DNA of 64,000 bases from an uncultured Pelagibacteraceae bacterium (GTDB lineage Bacteria > Pseudomonadota > Alphaproteobacteria > Pelagibacterales > Pelagibacteraceae). A program made the position numbers and the translations under genes. Under the pieces are notes generated by a model that worked only from the letters and a program-made list of their open reading frames with translations, was not told the origin of the DNA and did no database searches. How positions within the stretch are numbered: position 1 is the first letter of the stretch; every line of letters starts with the position of its first letter. The DNA lies in NCBI GenBank assembly GCA_902629935.1, contig CACOSU010000002.1, forward strand, positions 104,704 through 168,703, written 5' to 3'. Below are positions 46,398 to 54,991 of this stretch, piece after piece.

Positions 46398-47362
46398 TAA
46401 TTCAAATAGTCCTCAAATGAATTAAAATTATTATGAGTAAGTAGTTTTTGATAATATTCATTAGGGTCTTTAATTTTTATTAAAGCTGATTTTGGTGTAT
46501 TTGAATAGTCATAAAGCCTAGTCAGTAGGTATCTAATTGCAGCACCTTTACATAAGATGTTAAGAGAACTTTTCTCTTTTAGAGATATTTGTTTAATGCT
46601 TTCGTAACCCCTAATTAAATTTTTTATCTTTTGTTTATTTATTGAAAATTCTCTCTTTTTACTATCGAAGCATAAAGCATTGATACATATAGCTATTTCA
46701 TACATGAAGTAGTCATTAGCTGCAAAGTAGAAATCAATTATTCCTGAGAGTTTATTTTTTTTAAAGAAAATATTGTCTATAAATAAATCACCATGAATAA
46801 TACCTTTTGGTAATTTTTTTGGCCAATTTTTTCTAATATTATCTAAATTATTTTTTAAAAAAAATTTTAAATTTGATTTTTGTTTTGATTTAAACTTAAT
46901 ACTATTCAGTAAGGGATATAATTTATTAATTCCCATCGAATTTTTTCTAGTTAACTTTATTCTTTTTGATATTACATGCATCCTTGCTATAAATTTTCCT
47001 ATTGTATAGCAATCTGAAGGTTTTAATAACTTTTTGTCTTTACCTTCTAAAAATGAAACGATGCATGCGCTTTTGTTTTTTAATTTAATGATATAATCTT
47101 TGTTATAGGTTTTCAGTGGTTTAGGACAGTTAATTTTAGATCTACTTAAAATATCCATTAATTTCATAAAAAATGGAATTTCTTTTTTTGAAACTCTTTT
47201 TTCAAATATTGTTAAAATATATTTTTTATTTTTAGATTTAAGCAAATAATTTGTATTTTCAATTCCTTTTTTAATTCCATGAAAGCTTACTATTGTTTCA
47301 ATACTAAAATTATTATTTATAATTGAGATGTCTTTTTTACTTATCTTTGTATAGACAGCCAT
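46397..47362 (-). CDS. thrB: Homoserine kinase (ThrB, APH fold)
   Basis: Phosphorylates homoserine for threonine synthase. The 321-aa protein belongs to the choline-kinase/APH-like ThrB found in alphaproteobacteria. Motifs are the nucleotide-binding region TNYLLKSKNKKYILTIFEKR and the catalytic GIIHGDLFIDNIFF near residue 188-201. IDFYFAANDYFMYEIA is also present. It follows ispH with no gap. thrC faces it nearby, so the two threonine genes sit together although on opposite strands. Confidence 0.92.
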   Translation of the reverse strand: MAVYTKISKKDISIINNNFSIETIVSFHGIKKGIENTNYLLKSKNKKYILTIFEKRVSKKEIPFFMKLMDILSRSKINCPKPLKTYNKDYIIKLKNKSACIVSFLEGKDKKLLKPSDCYTIGKFIARMHVISKRIKLTRKNSMGINKLYPLLNSIKFKSKQKSNLKFFLKNNLDNIRKNWPKKLPKGIIHGDLFIDNIFFKKNKLSGIIDFYFAANDYFMYEIAICINALCFDSKKREFSINKQKIKNLIRGYESIKQISLKEKSSLNILCKGAAIRYLLTRLYDYSNTPKSALIKIKDPNEYYQKLLTHNNFNSFEDYLN

Positions 47363-48307
47363 TTAGTTAAGTTTGTTGGGAACTTTAAAAACTACATTTT
47401 CCTTTATTATTTCCACTTCGTCTATAGTAATTAAAAATTTTGTTTTTAACTCATTAATAAAATTTTCTACCAAAATTTCAGGTGCAGAGGCACCAGATGA
47501 AATACCAATAGTTCTACAATTTTCAATTTCTTCAAAGGGTATTTGACTTTCTGAATGAATTAATTGTGAATTTTCACAACCAGATTTTTTTGCAACTTCG
47601 ACTAGTCTTACAGAGTTTGAGGAATTTCTACTTCCAATAACAAAAAACATATCACAATTTTTTGCTATCTCTTTTACTGCCATTTGTCTATTTGTAGTAG
47701 CATAACAAATGTCTTCTTTCATTGGCTCTTTTAGATTTGGAAATTTTCTTTTTAAAATATTTATTATTTCTTTTGTGTCATCCACTGATAAGGTAGTTTG
47801 TGTTATATAAGCAATTTTTTTATTATCATTCATTTTATAATTTATTGCCTCTTCCTCATTTTGAATGAGGTCTATTGAACCTTTTTTAAGTTGTCCCATA
47901 GTTCCAATAACTTCGGGGTGATTTTTATGGCCAATTAAAATTATATGATATCCTGCCTTAAATAGATTTTCTGCCTCTCTATGAACTTTAGATACCAAGG
48001 GGCAAGTAGCATCGACGTAAGTCATTTCATAATTATTTGCATCCTCAGGAATTTTTTTTGGAACACCATGAGCTGAGAAAATTACTGGTCTTGATTTATC
48101 ATCTATCTCCTCTAGCTCCTCTACAAATACTGCTCCTTTATTTTTTAAATTATCAACAACATGTTTATTGTGTACTATCTCATGGCGCACATATACTGGT
48201 GCTCCATATTTTTGAATTGATTTTTCTACTATTTCAATTGCTCTTTCAACACCGGCACAAAAACCTCTAGGTGCAGAAAGTAATATTTTTAACTCTTTAT
48301 TTTTCAT
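47363..48307 (-). CDS. ispH: 4-hydroxy-3-methylbut-2-enyl diphosphate reductase
   Basis: Last enzyme of the MEP isoprenoid pathway, releasing IPP and DMAPP. It is an iron-sulfur protein; its three cysteines lie in LLSAPRGFCAGVERAIE, DATCPLVSKVH and EDICYATTNRQ. The length, 314 aa, is normal. It overlaps blh by 11 bases, so isoprenoid supply is linked to the retinal cluster. Confidence 0.97.
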   Translation of the reverse strand: MKNKELKILLSAPRGFCAGVERAIEIVEKSIQKYGAPVYVRHEIVHNKHVVDNLKNKGAVFVEELEEIDDKSRPVIFSAHGVPKKIPEDANNYEMTYVDATCPLVSKVHREAENLFKAGYHIILIGHKNHPEVIGTMGQLKKGSIDLIQNEEEAINYKMNDNKKIAYITQTTLSVDDTKEIINILKRKFPNLKEPMKEDICYATTNRQMAVKEIAKNCDMFFVIGSRNSSNSVRLVEVAKKSGCENSQLIHSESQIPFEEIENCRTIGISSGASAPEILVENFINELKTKFLITIDEVEIIKENVVFKVPNKLN

Positions 48308-49232
48308 TTTTCTCTAATAAATATTCAAGCAATATATGTGGAAAGGTCAAAGACGCCAAACCTATAAATATTACTTTTAATACAGAGCTATTTAAATTAT
48401 TTTCACTATTTAATAAATAGAGACATATTAACGAAAAAACACCTGTTAAAATTGTTAATGGAATAGCCTTTTTTATAAATATTTTAAAACCATTAAATAA
48501 ATTATCCTCATGTAGCTCTAAAGCTAATGTAATTGAATGCCTGATTGAGTGCAAAAAGCAAAAATAAAAAGTGAATGCTATAAGTGGCGACAAATAATAA
48601 TTTAATATTACTATTGAGAAATAGTCTAAAAAAATTGAAAATTTTCTTATTTCAAATTTATTTATGAAAAAGAAAATACTAGATAGAGAGCTCATAAAAA
48701 TTCCAATTTGAATTATTTTATTTTTTTCAACAAAGCTTAAAGTTGAGTAAAAAAATTCATTTTTAACAAGTAATATTTTAAAAATTTCTACTGTATCCTG
48801 AAAATGAAAATATAATGGGGCAAGAATAATTAATAAACCTTTTAAAAAATAAAGAATCTCTGTGAAATAAGATTTGTCTGTTACTAAAAATTCAGTATCT
48901 TCTTTTCCGAAATGATAAGAAGCAACAATTAAAAATAAAATTAGAGTTATCGTAGGAAAGAGAACCCAAATAATAATTATTCCTAAAGCAATAAGTATAT
49001 AAATTAAATAAAAAATATAAGATTTTTGAATGTTAAACAATTCTAAAAGTTTTTTTCCTTTAACATGATCCAGGGATCCATGGGATACCCCTATCGTTAA
49101 AATAAGAAATAAACACAAAAATGTTGAAATATCAAAATTATCAAATCTAAAAAATATAATTGAAAAAATATTAACTGCTAAGAAGAAAATAAATGAATGG
49201 TTTAAATTAATTTTTTTAATTTTATCACTCAT
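48297..49232 (-). CDS. blh: Beta-carotene 15,15'-dioxygenase (Brp/Blh family)
   Basis: Splits beta-carotene into two retinal molecules, the chromophore of rhodopsins. The 311-aa membrane protein has about nine hydrophobic segments. Conserved iron-ligand histidines occur in GVSHGSLDHVKGKKL, ASYHFGKED, LHSIRHSITLALELH and FPHILLEYL. Directly downstream of crtY by one base. No rhodopsin gene is present in this window. Confidence 0.93.
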   Translation of the reverse strand: MSDKIKKINLNHSFIFFLAVNIFSIIFFRFDNFDISTFLCLFLILTIGVSHGSLDHVKGKKLLELFNIQKSYIFYLIYILIALGIIIIWVLFPTITLILFLIVASYHFGKEDTEFLVTDKSYFTEILYFLKGLLIILAPLYFHFQDTVEIFKILLVKNEFFYSTLSFVEKNKIIQIGIFMSSLSSIFFFINKFEIRKFSIFLDYFSIVILNYYLSPLIAFTFYFCFLHSIRHSITLALELHEDNLFNGFKIFIKKAIPLTILTGVFSLICLYLLNSENNLNSSVLKVIFIGLASLTFPHILLEYLLEKNEK

Positions 49233-49233
49233 G

Positions 49234-50298
49234 TTAAATTAATTCTTTTAGAAATTTCCATTTAGGCATTTTTAGAATAACTTCTATATCCTCAAAAAAA
49301 TTACTCTTATTTGATAAAAAATTTATAGCTGTTTTAGGTTTTGTGTTAAAAACCTTAAAAAATATATTACCCATTTCAGTAGAATTCTTTTTCAGAACTT
49401 TTAGTAAGATTTTATCTAAAAAATCGTATTTTGAATTAATTTTAAATAGATTAACATTCTTTATATTTTCTATGTTTTCTCTTATATATCTGCTCTGTTC
49501 TTGAATATTAAGGAACGTATAACCGGTACTTAATCGAGTCATACCTCCTGCCGAGCCAATATAAATTTCGTTTGATTTATTTTCATTTTTTTGTCTAAAA
49601 AGTGGTATGGCACCTTTTTCTATAAAATTAATTTTACAATTTCTTATATTAAGATCATTACCTAAATAATTATTAATTTGATCTTCATAATCTTCAAGGT
49701 TTTTATTATTTAGTTCTGATATCCATGTTGTCTCTACTAGTGCATTCTTTTTTGAAAATGGAAGAGTATAGAAAAAATGGACTCTATTTCTCTGATCACA
49801 ATCAAAATCCATTAAATTAAAAATTTCATCATCAAAAAAATCTTTATCAGTTTCTATTTCAACTCCACTAAAATGTTGCCATAGCTTACTCTCTTTGTTT
49901 TCGAAATTAGGCACACTATTAAATATTATTGATCCTGATTTATCTACTTCATCAACACTTTTAAAAAACTGAATATTTTTGTTTAATTTAAGTTTAAAAA
50001 GTATTTTTTCATAAAACCTACCACTATCAATTGTCTGATATGGAGTAGATTGGCAATCTATATATTTTGTATGATTAGGTATATTTATTGTAAAATTATT
50101 CCAACTTTTTTTGACACAGTCATCGAAGTTATGTGAAAAAACCTTCCAAAAAGACCAAGTTTTATCTCTTTTATAATCTTCTCTTGGCTCAATGATTGCT
50201 AAAGTTTTATCTTTTAATTTATTATTAGTTTCTAGCTCATATGCCAATGAAAGACCCGCACAACCTCCACCTATAATTATGTAATCAAATTCTTTCAT
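49234..50298 (-). CDS. crtY: Lycopene cyclase
   Basis: Closes both ends of lycopene to give beta-carotene. The 354-aa flavoprotein starts with the FAD motif YIIIGGGCAGLSLAYELE and has the conserved EPREDYKRDKTWSFW region near residues 36-51. The late motif GSAGGMTRLSTGYTFLNIQ is typical of the CrtY family. It overlaps crtB by 14 bases and precedes blh by one base. Confidence 0.94.
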   Translation of the reverse strand: MKEFDYIIIGGGCAGLSLAYELETNNKLKDKTLAIIEPREDYKRDKTWSFWKVFSHNFDDCVKKSWNNFTINIPNHTKYIDCQSTPYQTIDSGRFYEKILFKLKLNKNIQFFKSVDEVDKSGSIIFNSVPNFENKESKLWQHFSGVEIETDKDFFDDEIFNLMDFDCDQRNRVHFFYTLPFSKKNALVETTWISELNNKNLEDYEDQINNYLGNDLNIRNCKINFIEKGAIPLFRQKNENKSNEIYIGSAGGMTRLSTGYTFLNIQEQSRYIRENIENIKNVNLFKINSKYDFLDKILLKVLKKNSTEMGNIFFKVFNTKPKTAINFLSNKSNFFEDIEVILKMPKWKFLKELI

Positions 50299-51136
50299 TT
50301 AAATTTATTTCTTCATTAATTAAATTATGATCATGATTAATATTATTATCGTTTTTAACTATAAGTGATAGCTTAATTAAGTCAAAAATAGATAAAAAAG
50401 TTTGAATAATTTTTTCAATATTTGAAACATAAATTTTTCCAGACTTTTCATAATTTTCAAAGTTTTTTTTATTTAGAATTTTAAATCCTATTTTTCTATA
50501 AACTCTTCTTGCAACCAAAATAGAAAATCTGAAACTTAATGGTATTTCTTTTATTGAGTAAAATGAGTTTTCATAAAACTGTTCGGAAAGCTTGATTGTA
50601 GTCTTTATATCCTCAAAATTTTCATTGATATAAAATCTATTATTTTTTTTATCTTCCATAACATCTCTAGAAATATTTGTTAATTGCATTGCAATTCCAA
50701 GATCAATAGCTGATTTTAAAGATTGTTCTTTGTGAACATTCAATATTTTAGCCATCATTAATCCAACTGTTCCAGCAACCCTGTAGGAATATACTAATAA
50801 TTCTTTTTTTGAGTTAAGTTTAACATTTTCTTTAATGTCAGAATTAATACCCTCAAATAAATCATCTATAATTTTAGTAGAGATATTAAATTCATCAACA
50901 AGATCCCACATATTTTTAATAACTGGATCATCGTAATTTTTGTTTACAAAATTATTTCTAAATTTAATTAAGTTATCTTTTTTTACTTCAATCTTGTTTT
51001 CATTATCTGCAATATTATCTGCTTCTCTGCAAAAATCATAAAGAGCAGAGCATTTTTGATAGGTTTTTTTTGGTAAAAAAAAACCTGCCCAATTGAAAGA
51101 TTTTGCGTAAATAGCTAAATAATTCTTTGTTAACAT
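50285..51136 (-). CDS. crtB: Phytoene synthase
   Basis: Condenses two geranylgeranyl diphosphates to phytoene. The 283-aa protein has the first acidic motif LYDFCREADNIADN near residues 31-44. The second, MQLTNISRDVMEDK, is near residues 155-168. The segment YRVAGTVGLMMAKIL is also conserved. It overlaps crtI by one base and crtY by 14. The substrate-making crtE is not in the window. Confidence 0.95.
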   Translation of the reverse strand: MLTKNYLAIYAKSFNWAGFFLPKKTYQKCSALYDFCREADNIADNENKIEVKKDNLIKFRNNFVNKNYDDPVIKNMWDLVDEFNISTKIIDDLFEGINSDIKENVKLNSKKELLVYSYRVAGTVGLMMAKILNVHKEQSLKSAIDLGIAMQLTNISRDVMEDKKNNRFYINENFEDIKTTIKLSEQFYENSFYSIKEIPLSFRFSILVARRVYRKIGFKILNKKNFENYEKSGKIYVSNIEKIIQTFLSIFDLIKLSLIVKNDNNINHDHNLINEEINLNERI

Positions 51137-52596
51137 TAAAATAATTTATCTAAAACTTTTGCTGAAGAGAGAACACCTGGAACCCCAGCCCCTGGATGTG
51201 TACCCGCACCAACAAAGTACAAACCATCATATATTTCTGATTTATTATGAAATCTAAAGTATGCTGATTGTGTAAATTTAGGTTGAATTGAAAATCCTGA
51301 TCCAAATTTTGTATTTAATTCTTTTTCAAAGTAATCAGGTGTTAGATAAAAATCTTCAACTATATTATTCTTAAGATCTGGCATTAAGTCTTTTTCCATT
51401 TTTTCAATTACAAGATTTTTCATTTTTTCACCCTGAATTTCCCAATTAATTTTTGACTGGTTGTTAGGAACAGGCACTAGCACATAAAAACAATCATTTC
51501 CTTCTGGAGCCATAGATTTATCAGTCGCTGTAGGTCTATGAAGATAATAGCTAATATCATTATTTAATTTTTTCTTATCAAATATGTCATCAAGATGTTC
51601 CTTATACTTGTTCCCAAACTTTATTGTATGATGTTCAACATTCTCATAAATTTTTTTTGTTCCAAAATAGTAAACAAATAAACCCATAGAATATTCCATT
51701 CGATTTTTTTTCCAATTAAACAATATGGAACCCCCGTTGCTTTTGCTTAACATTTTCTCATAAAATGCTGGCGGATCTGCGTTACAAACAACATTATCTG
51801 TACCAATTTTGTTTTCATTATTTAATTTTACACCAGTTATTTGATTATTTTTTGTTATAATTTCTGTGACTTCGCTGTTTTTTATTATTTCGATACCAAC
51901 TTCATTCATTAACTTTTCAAAACCTTTAATTATATTTCCTGTTCCTCCAACTGAATAATGGATTCCCCATTTTTTTTCTAAATAAAGTATTAATCCATAA
52001 ATAGAAGTAGTGGTAAAAGGATTTCCTCCAACTAGCAAAGGATGCATGCTAAGCATTCTTCTTAATTTTTCATTTTTTATATAAGATGAAACAAGTGAGT
52101 AAACTGATTTATAACTTTTGAGTTTTAATAGAGCAGGCAATTGCTGCATCATTACAAAAGGTTTATTAAATGGCACATCTGCAAGTTCTGAAAAACCTTT
52201 ATCAAATATTTTTTTTGTGAAATCAACTAATTTTCCATATCCGTTTACATCTTCTTTGTTAATCTTTTCAATTTGGCTTTTCATTTCTATTTCGTCACCT
52301 GAGTAGTTAAACTTAGTTTTATCCTCAAAAATAAATTGGTACCAAATTTTAAGTGGGGTTAATTCTATATAATTTTTCGGATCTTTATTGAATAATTCAA
52401 ACAATTCATTAATTAAGTAGGGTGCAGTAATTACTGTTGGTCCAGCATCATATATAAATCCATTTCTTTTAAAAACTCTAGCTCTACCACCTAGGTCTGG
52501 ATGTTTTTCTATTAATTTTACTTCATGTCCTTTTGCTTTAAGTCTTAGTGCTGCTGCGATACCACCAAATCCTGATCCAATGACTATAGAATTCAT
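51136..52596 (-). CDS. crtI: Phytoene desaturase
   Basis: FAD enzyme introducing four double bonds into phytoene to give lycopene. The 486-aa protein starts MNSIVIGSGFGGIAAALRLK and contains IYDAGPTVITAPYL and GGNPFTTTSIYGLI. The C-terminal flavin motif is FVGAGTHPGAGVPGVLSSAK. It begins 39 bases after the atpF stop, with no obvious terminator between. It is the first gene of the crtI-crtB-crtY-blh block. Confidence 0.96.
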   Translation of the reverse strand: MNSIVIGSGFGGIAAALRLKAKGHEVKLIEKHPDLGGRARVFKRNGFIYDAGPTVITAPYLINELFELFNKDPKNYIELTPLKIWYQFIFEDKTKFNYSGDEIEMKSQIEKINKEDVNGYGKLVDFTKKIFDKGFSELADVPFNKPFVMMQQLPALLKLKSYKSVYSLVSSYIKNEKLRRMLSMHPLLVGGNPFTTTSIYGLILYLEKKWGIHYSVGGTGNIIKGFEKLMNEVGIEIIKNSEVTEIITKNNQITGVKLNNENKIGTDNVVCNADPPAFYEKMLSKSNGGSILFNWKKNRMEYSMGLFVYYFGTKKIYENVEHHTIKFGNKYKEHLDDIFDKKKLNNDISYYLHRPTATDKSMAPEGNDCFYVLVPVPNNQSKINWEIQGEKMKNLVIEKMEKDLMPDLKNNIVEDFYLTPDYFEKELNTKFGSGFSIQPKFTQSAYFRFHNKSEIYDGLYFVGAGTHPGAGVPGVLSSAKVLDKLF

Positions 52597-52635
52597 TTTA
52601 ATAATTTATAGCTTTTTTGAAAAATTGTAAGTGTA

Positions 52636-53133
52636 TTATGAGTTAATTTTTTTTAACTCTTCTTTAGTTTCATCTAAATTTTTTTGAAACACAGCGTCTA
52701 ATTTTGACTTATCTACAGATGTAGTTATTACTTTTTTAACTGAGTCTACAGCAATCTTTATTGACGCATCTTTAATTTCTTTTAAAGCTGTTTCTTTCAT
52801 TTGAATTATTTTATTTTCAGCTAAACTTTTTTTTATCTCTGATGATTTATGAAATTTATCATTCATTTCAATTATCAATTTATCAGCATCTTTTTTGGCG
52901 TTCTCAAGAATTTCGTTGCTAACAGACTTAGCTGCATCTAATTTTTTTTGTGAATTATCTAATAGTGTTTTTGCCTCACTTCTTAATTTTTCGCTTTCAT
53001 CAATTTCATTTTTAATATCAGATATCATTTTATCTAATATTTCAGAAACTTTTTGAGGAATCTTAAGGTAAATTAAAGCTCCAAAAAAAATAATAAATGA
53101 TACTGCTACCCAAAATGTTGCATCAATTGCCAT
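52636..53133 (-). CDS. atpF: ATP synthase F0 subunit b
   Basis: Peripheral stalk subunit with an N-terminal membrane helix (TFWVAVSFIIFFGALIYLK) and a long charged helix, dimerising with b'. I set the start at ATG 53133 (MAIDATFW), overlapping the b' stop by 11 bases; GGAG lies 9 bases upstream. A reading from 53172 would add 13 residues. 165 aa, typical. Last of the F0 genes, 39 bases from crtI. Confidence 0.93.
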   Translation of the reverse strand: MAIDATFWVAVSFIIFFGALIYLKIPQKVSEILDKMISDIKNEIDESEKLRSEAKTLLDNSQKKLDAAKSVSNEILENAKKDADKLIIEMNDKFHKSSEIKKSLAENKIIQMKETALKEIKDASIKIAVDSVKKVITTSVDKSKLDAVFQKNLDETKEELKKINS

Positions 53134-53713
53134 AGTATTTATCTCCATTTCTTTTAAATAGATCATCAACAATTGCTGATATGCTACTATTATTTACTTC
53201 AGCTCCAATAAGTTTTTGTAATAACTCAGATGAAGTCTCAATAGCTATTTTGTTTATTTTATCTGGCGCATTCTTCCTTAATGCATCTATTTCTTTTTCA
53301 GCCTCAGTAATTTCATTTTCTATTTGCTTATCAAGAACATCTCTTTTTGCACCAATATCTTTTAGTGCTTTTTCTCTAGCTTGATTGAAAATACTATTAG
53401 CCTCAAGTTTACTTTTAGATATAATTTCATCATACTCTTTTAACTTTGCATCACTATCTTCTCTTTGTTTTTCAGCAGCCTCAATATTTTCTAATATTTG
53501 AGATTTTCTTGATTCTAAGTTATTACTAATTTTTGGTAGTATTAGTTTAGATAAAACTAAATACATAACACCAAAAGTAAGTATTAACCAAAATATTTGA
53601 GAAACCCAAAATTCTGGATTTAATTGAGGCATACCTCCGCTTTCAGCTGCTAAAGCATCTTTAATTAAAAAGAAGCCAAAAAATATTGACTGAAAATATA
53701 TTTTTTTGACCAT
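53123..53713 (-). CDS. atpF': ATP synthase F0 subunit b'
   Basis: Second b-type stalk subunit of alphaproteobacteria and cyanobacteria. The 196-aa product starts at ATG 53713 (MVKKIYFQ). It has a hydrophobic N-terminus that may be a cleaved signal (ALAAESGGMPQLNPEFW), a helix FWLILTFGVMYLVLSKLIL and a long coiled-coil tail. Reading the first in-frame TTG at 53728 would add five residues. It follows atpE with a 4-base gap. Confidence 0.92.
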   Translation of the reverse strand: MVKKIYFQSIFFGFFLIKDALAAESGGMPQLNPEFWVSQIFWLILTFGVMYLVLSKLILPKISNNLESRKSQILENIEAAEKQREDSDAKLKEYDEIISKSKLEANSIFNQAREKALKDIGAKRDVLDKQIENEITEAEKEIDALRKNAPDKINKIAIETSSELLQKLIGAEVNNSSISAIVDDLFKRNGDKYYGN

Positions 53714-53717
53714 CAAT

Positions 53718-53945
53718 TTAAAACGCAAAGAGAATGATTAACGCAACTACCAATCCGAATAATCCTGTAGCTTCCGCAAGAGCAAAACCTAAAAGCAAGT
53801 TAGGAAATTGTTTTTGTGCTGCAGATGGATTTCTCATTGCACCAGACAAATAATTTCCAAAAATTATTCCAATACCAACACCGGCTCCAGCTAAAGCAAT
53901 TGCCGCTAAACCTGCTCCGATCATTTTTGCTGCTTCTAATTCCAT
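53718..53945 (-). CDS. atpE: ATP synthase F0 subunit c
   Basis: The rotor ring subunit, 75 aa, two membrane helices joined by a polar loop (RNPSAAQKQFP). Glu58 in FALAEATGLFGL is the ion-carrying carboxylate, and the first helix has the AGAGVGIGIIFG glycine pattern. The Gln/Thr pattern of sodium-type rings is not apparent, so protons are the expected ion. Strong AGGAGG ahead of its ATG. Confidence 0.98.
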   Translation of the reverse strand: MELEAAKMIGAGLAAIALAGAGVGIGIIFGNYLSGAMRNPSAAQKQFPNLLLGFALAEATGLFGLVVALIILFAF

Positions 53946-53962
53946 TATATCCTCCTCTGTTA

Positions 53963-54697
53963 TTAATGGTGTAAATTTAATGCATCATTTAAATAGATGC
54001 ATGTTAAGATTGCAAAAACATAAGCTTGAAGAAAAGCAACTAAGATCTCCAAACCTGTTAGCGCAACCGAAAAACTTAGTGGAAGCCACCCACCAACTAT
54101 TCCAAGGCTAATCACAAAGCCCCCGAAAACTTTCATCATTGTATGACCAGCCATCATATTAGCAAATAATCTAACTGATAAACTAATGGGTCTACTTAAA
54201 TAAGAAATAATTTCTATAACTACAATCAAAGGTAGCAATACTGCAGGTACTCCACTCGGGACAAATAATTTTAAATATCCAAATCCATGTTTAATAAAAC
54301 CAATCACTGTCACTCCAATAAATATAAAGGCTGCAAGCACAAATGTTACAATAATGTGACTGGTTACAGTGAAAGTATAAGGTATCATTCCAAACATGTT
54401 ACAAAATAAAACAAACATGAATAGAGAAAATATAAATGCAAAGTATGGTTTAGCTTTTGATCCAGCTGTATCGCTAATCATTTTAGATACAAAGGTATAG
54501 CTAAGTTCCGCCAATAATTGAATTTTGTTTGGTAGTATTGAATTTTTTTTTGATCCTAAATTAAAGATTAACAAAATAGATACAGTACTTAAAATCATAA
54601 ATAAACTTGCATTCGTAAAGGATATGTCGAATGCTCCAACTTTAATTTCTGGTCCAATTCTATAGACGTCAAATTGGGACATAGGATTTGCTGCCAT
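53963..54697 (-). CDS. atpB: ATP synthase F0 subunit a
   Basis: Membrane stator channel for protons. The 244-aa protein has about five helices. The conserved Arg is in SLSVRLFANMMAGHTMM. The C-terminal helix motif is ALTGLEILVAFLQAYVFAIL. It begins MAANPMSQFDVYRIGP, typical of alphaproteobacterial AtpB. Gap of 9 bases from atpI and 17 to atpE. Confidence 0.97.
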   Translation of the reverse strand: MAANPMSQFDVYRIGPEIKVGAFDISFTNASLFMILSTVSILLIFNLGSKKNSILPNKIQLLAELSYTFVSKMISDTAGSKAKPYFAFIFSLFMFVLFCNMFGMIPYTFTVTSHIIVTFVLAAFIFIGVTVIGFIKHGFGYLKLFVPSGVPAVLLPLIVVIEIISYLSRPISLSVRLFANMMAGHTMMKVFGGFVISLGIVGGWLPLSFSVALTGLEILVAFLQAYVFAILTCIYLNDALNLHH

Positions 54698-54706
54698 AAT
54701 ACTTAT

Positions 54707-54982
54707 TTATTTTTGCATTTTTTTTGCAGATCTAATCACATTGGTTATTCCAGCAACTACACCAACAAAAAAAAATATTAATATAAACCAGGGTTTAGTA
54801 CCAAAGGTCTTGTCAAAAATAAACCCAATAATTGTCCCCACAGCCACTGCGGAAACAAGTTCTGTGCTCAATTTAAATGCAGTTCCTATAGGTGAGGGGT
54901 CATTCTTCTTATTGTAGAGATTTTTCTTTGAAATCTTGCTTTTTGCAATCTCTAAGCGAGTTTTGAAAGGGTCTTTTGGCAT
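54707..54982 (-). CDS. atpI: AtpI/AtpZ-like ATP synthase assembly protein
   Basis: A 91-aa protein with a charged N-terminal half and two C-terminal helices. The GTAFKLSTELVSAVAVGTIIG and PWFILIFFFVGVVAGITNVI segments fit the AtpI/AtpZ group. AtpI-type proteins help c-ring assembly or magnesium uptake in other bacteria. It is the first F0 gene and starts 9 bases after the smc stop. Confidence 0.88.
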   Translation of the reverse strand: MPKDPFKTRLEIAKSKISKKNLYNKKNDPSPIGTAFKLSTELVSAVAVGTIIGFIFDKTFGTKPWFILIFFFVGVVAGITNVIRSAKKMQK

Positions 54983-54991
54983 TTATATAGT

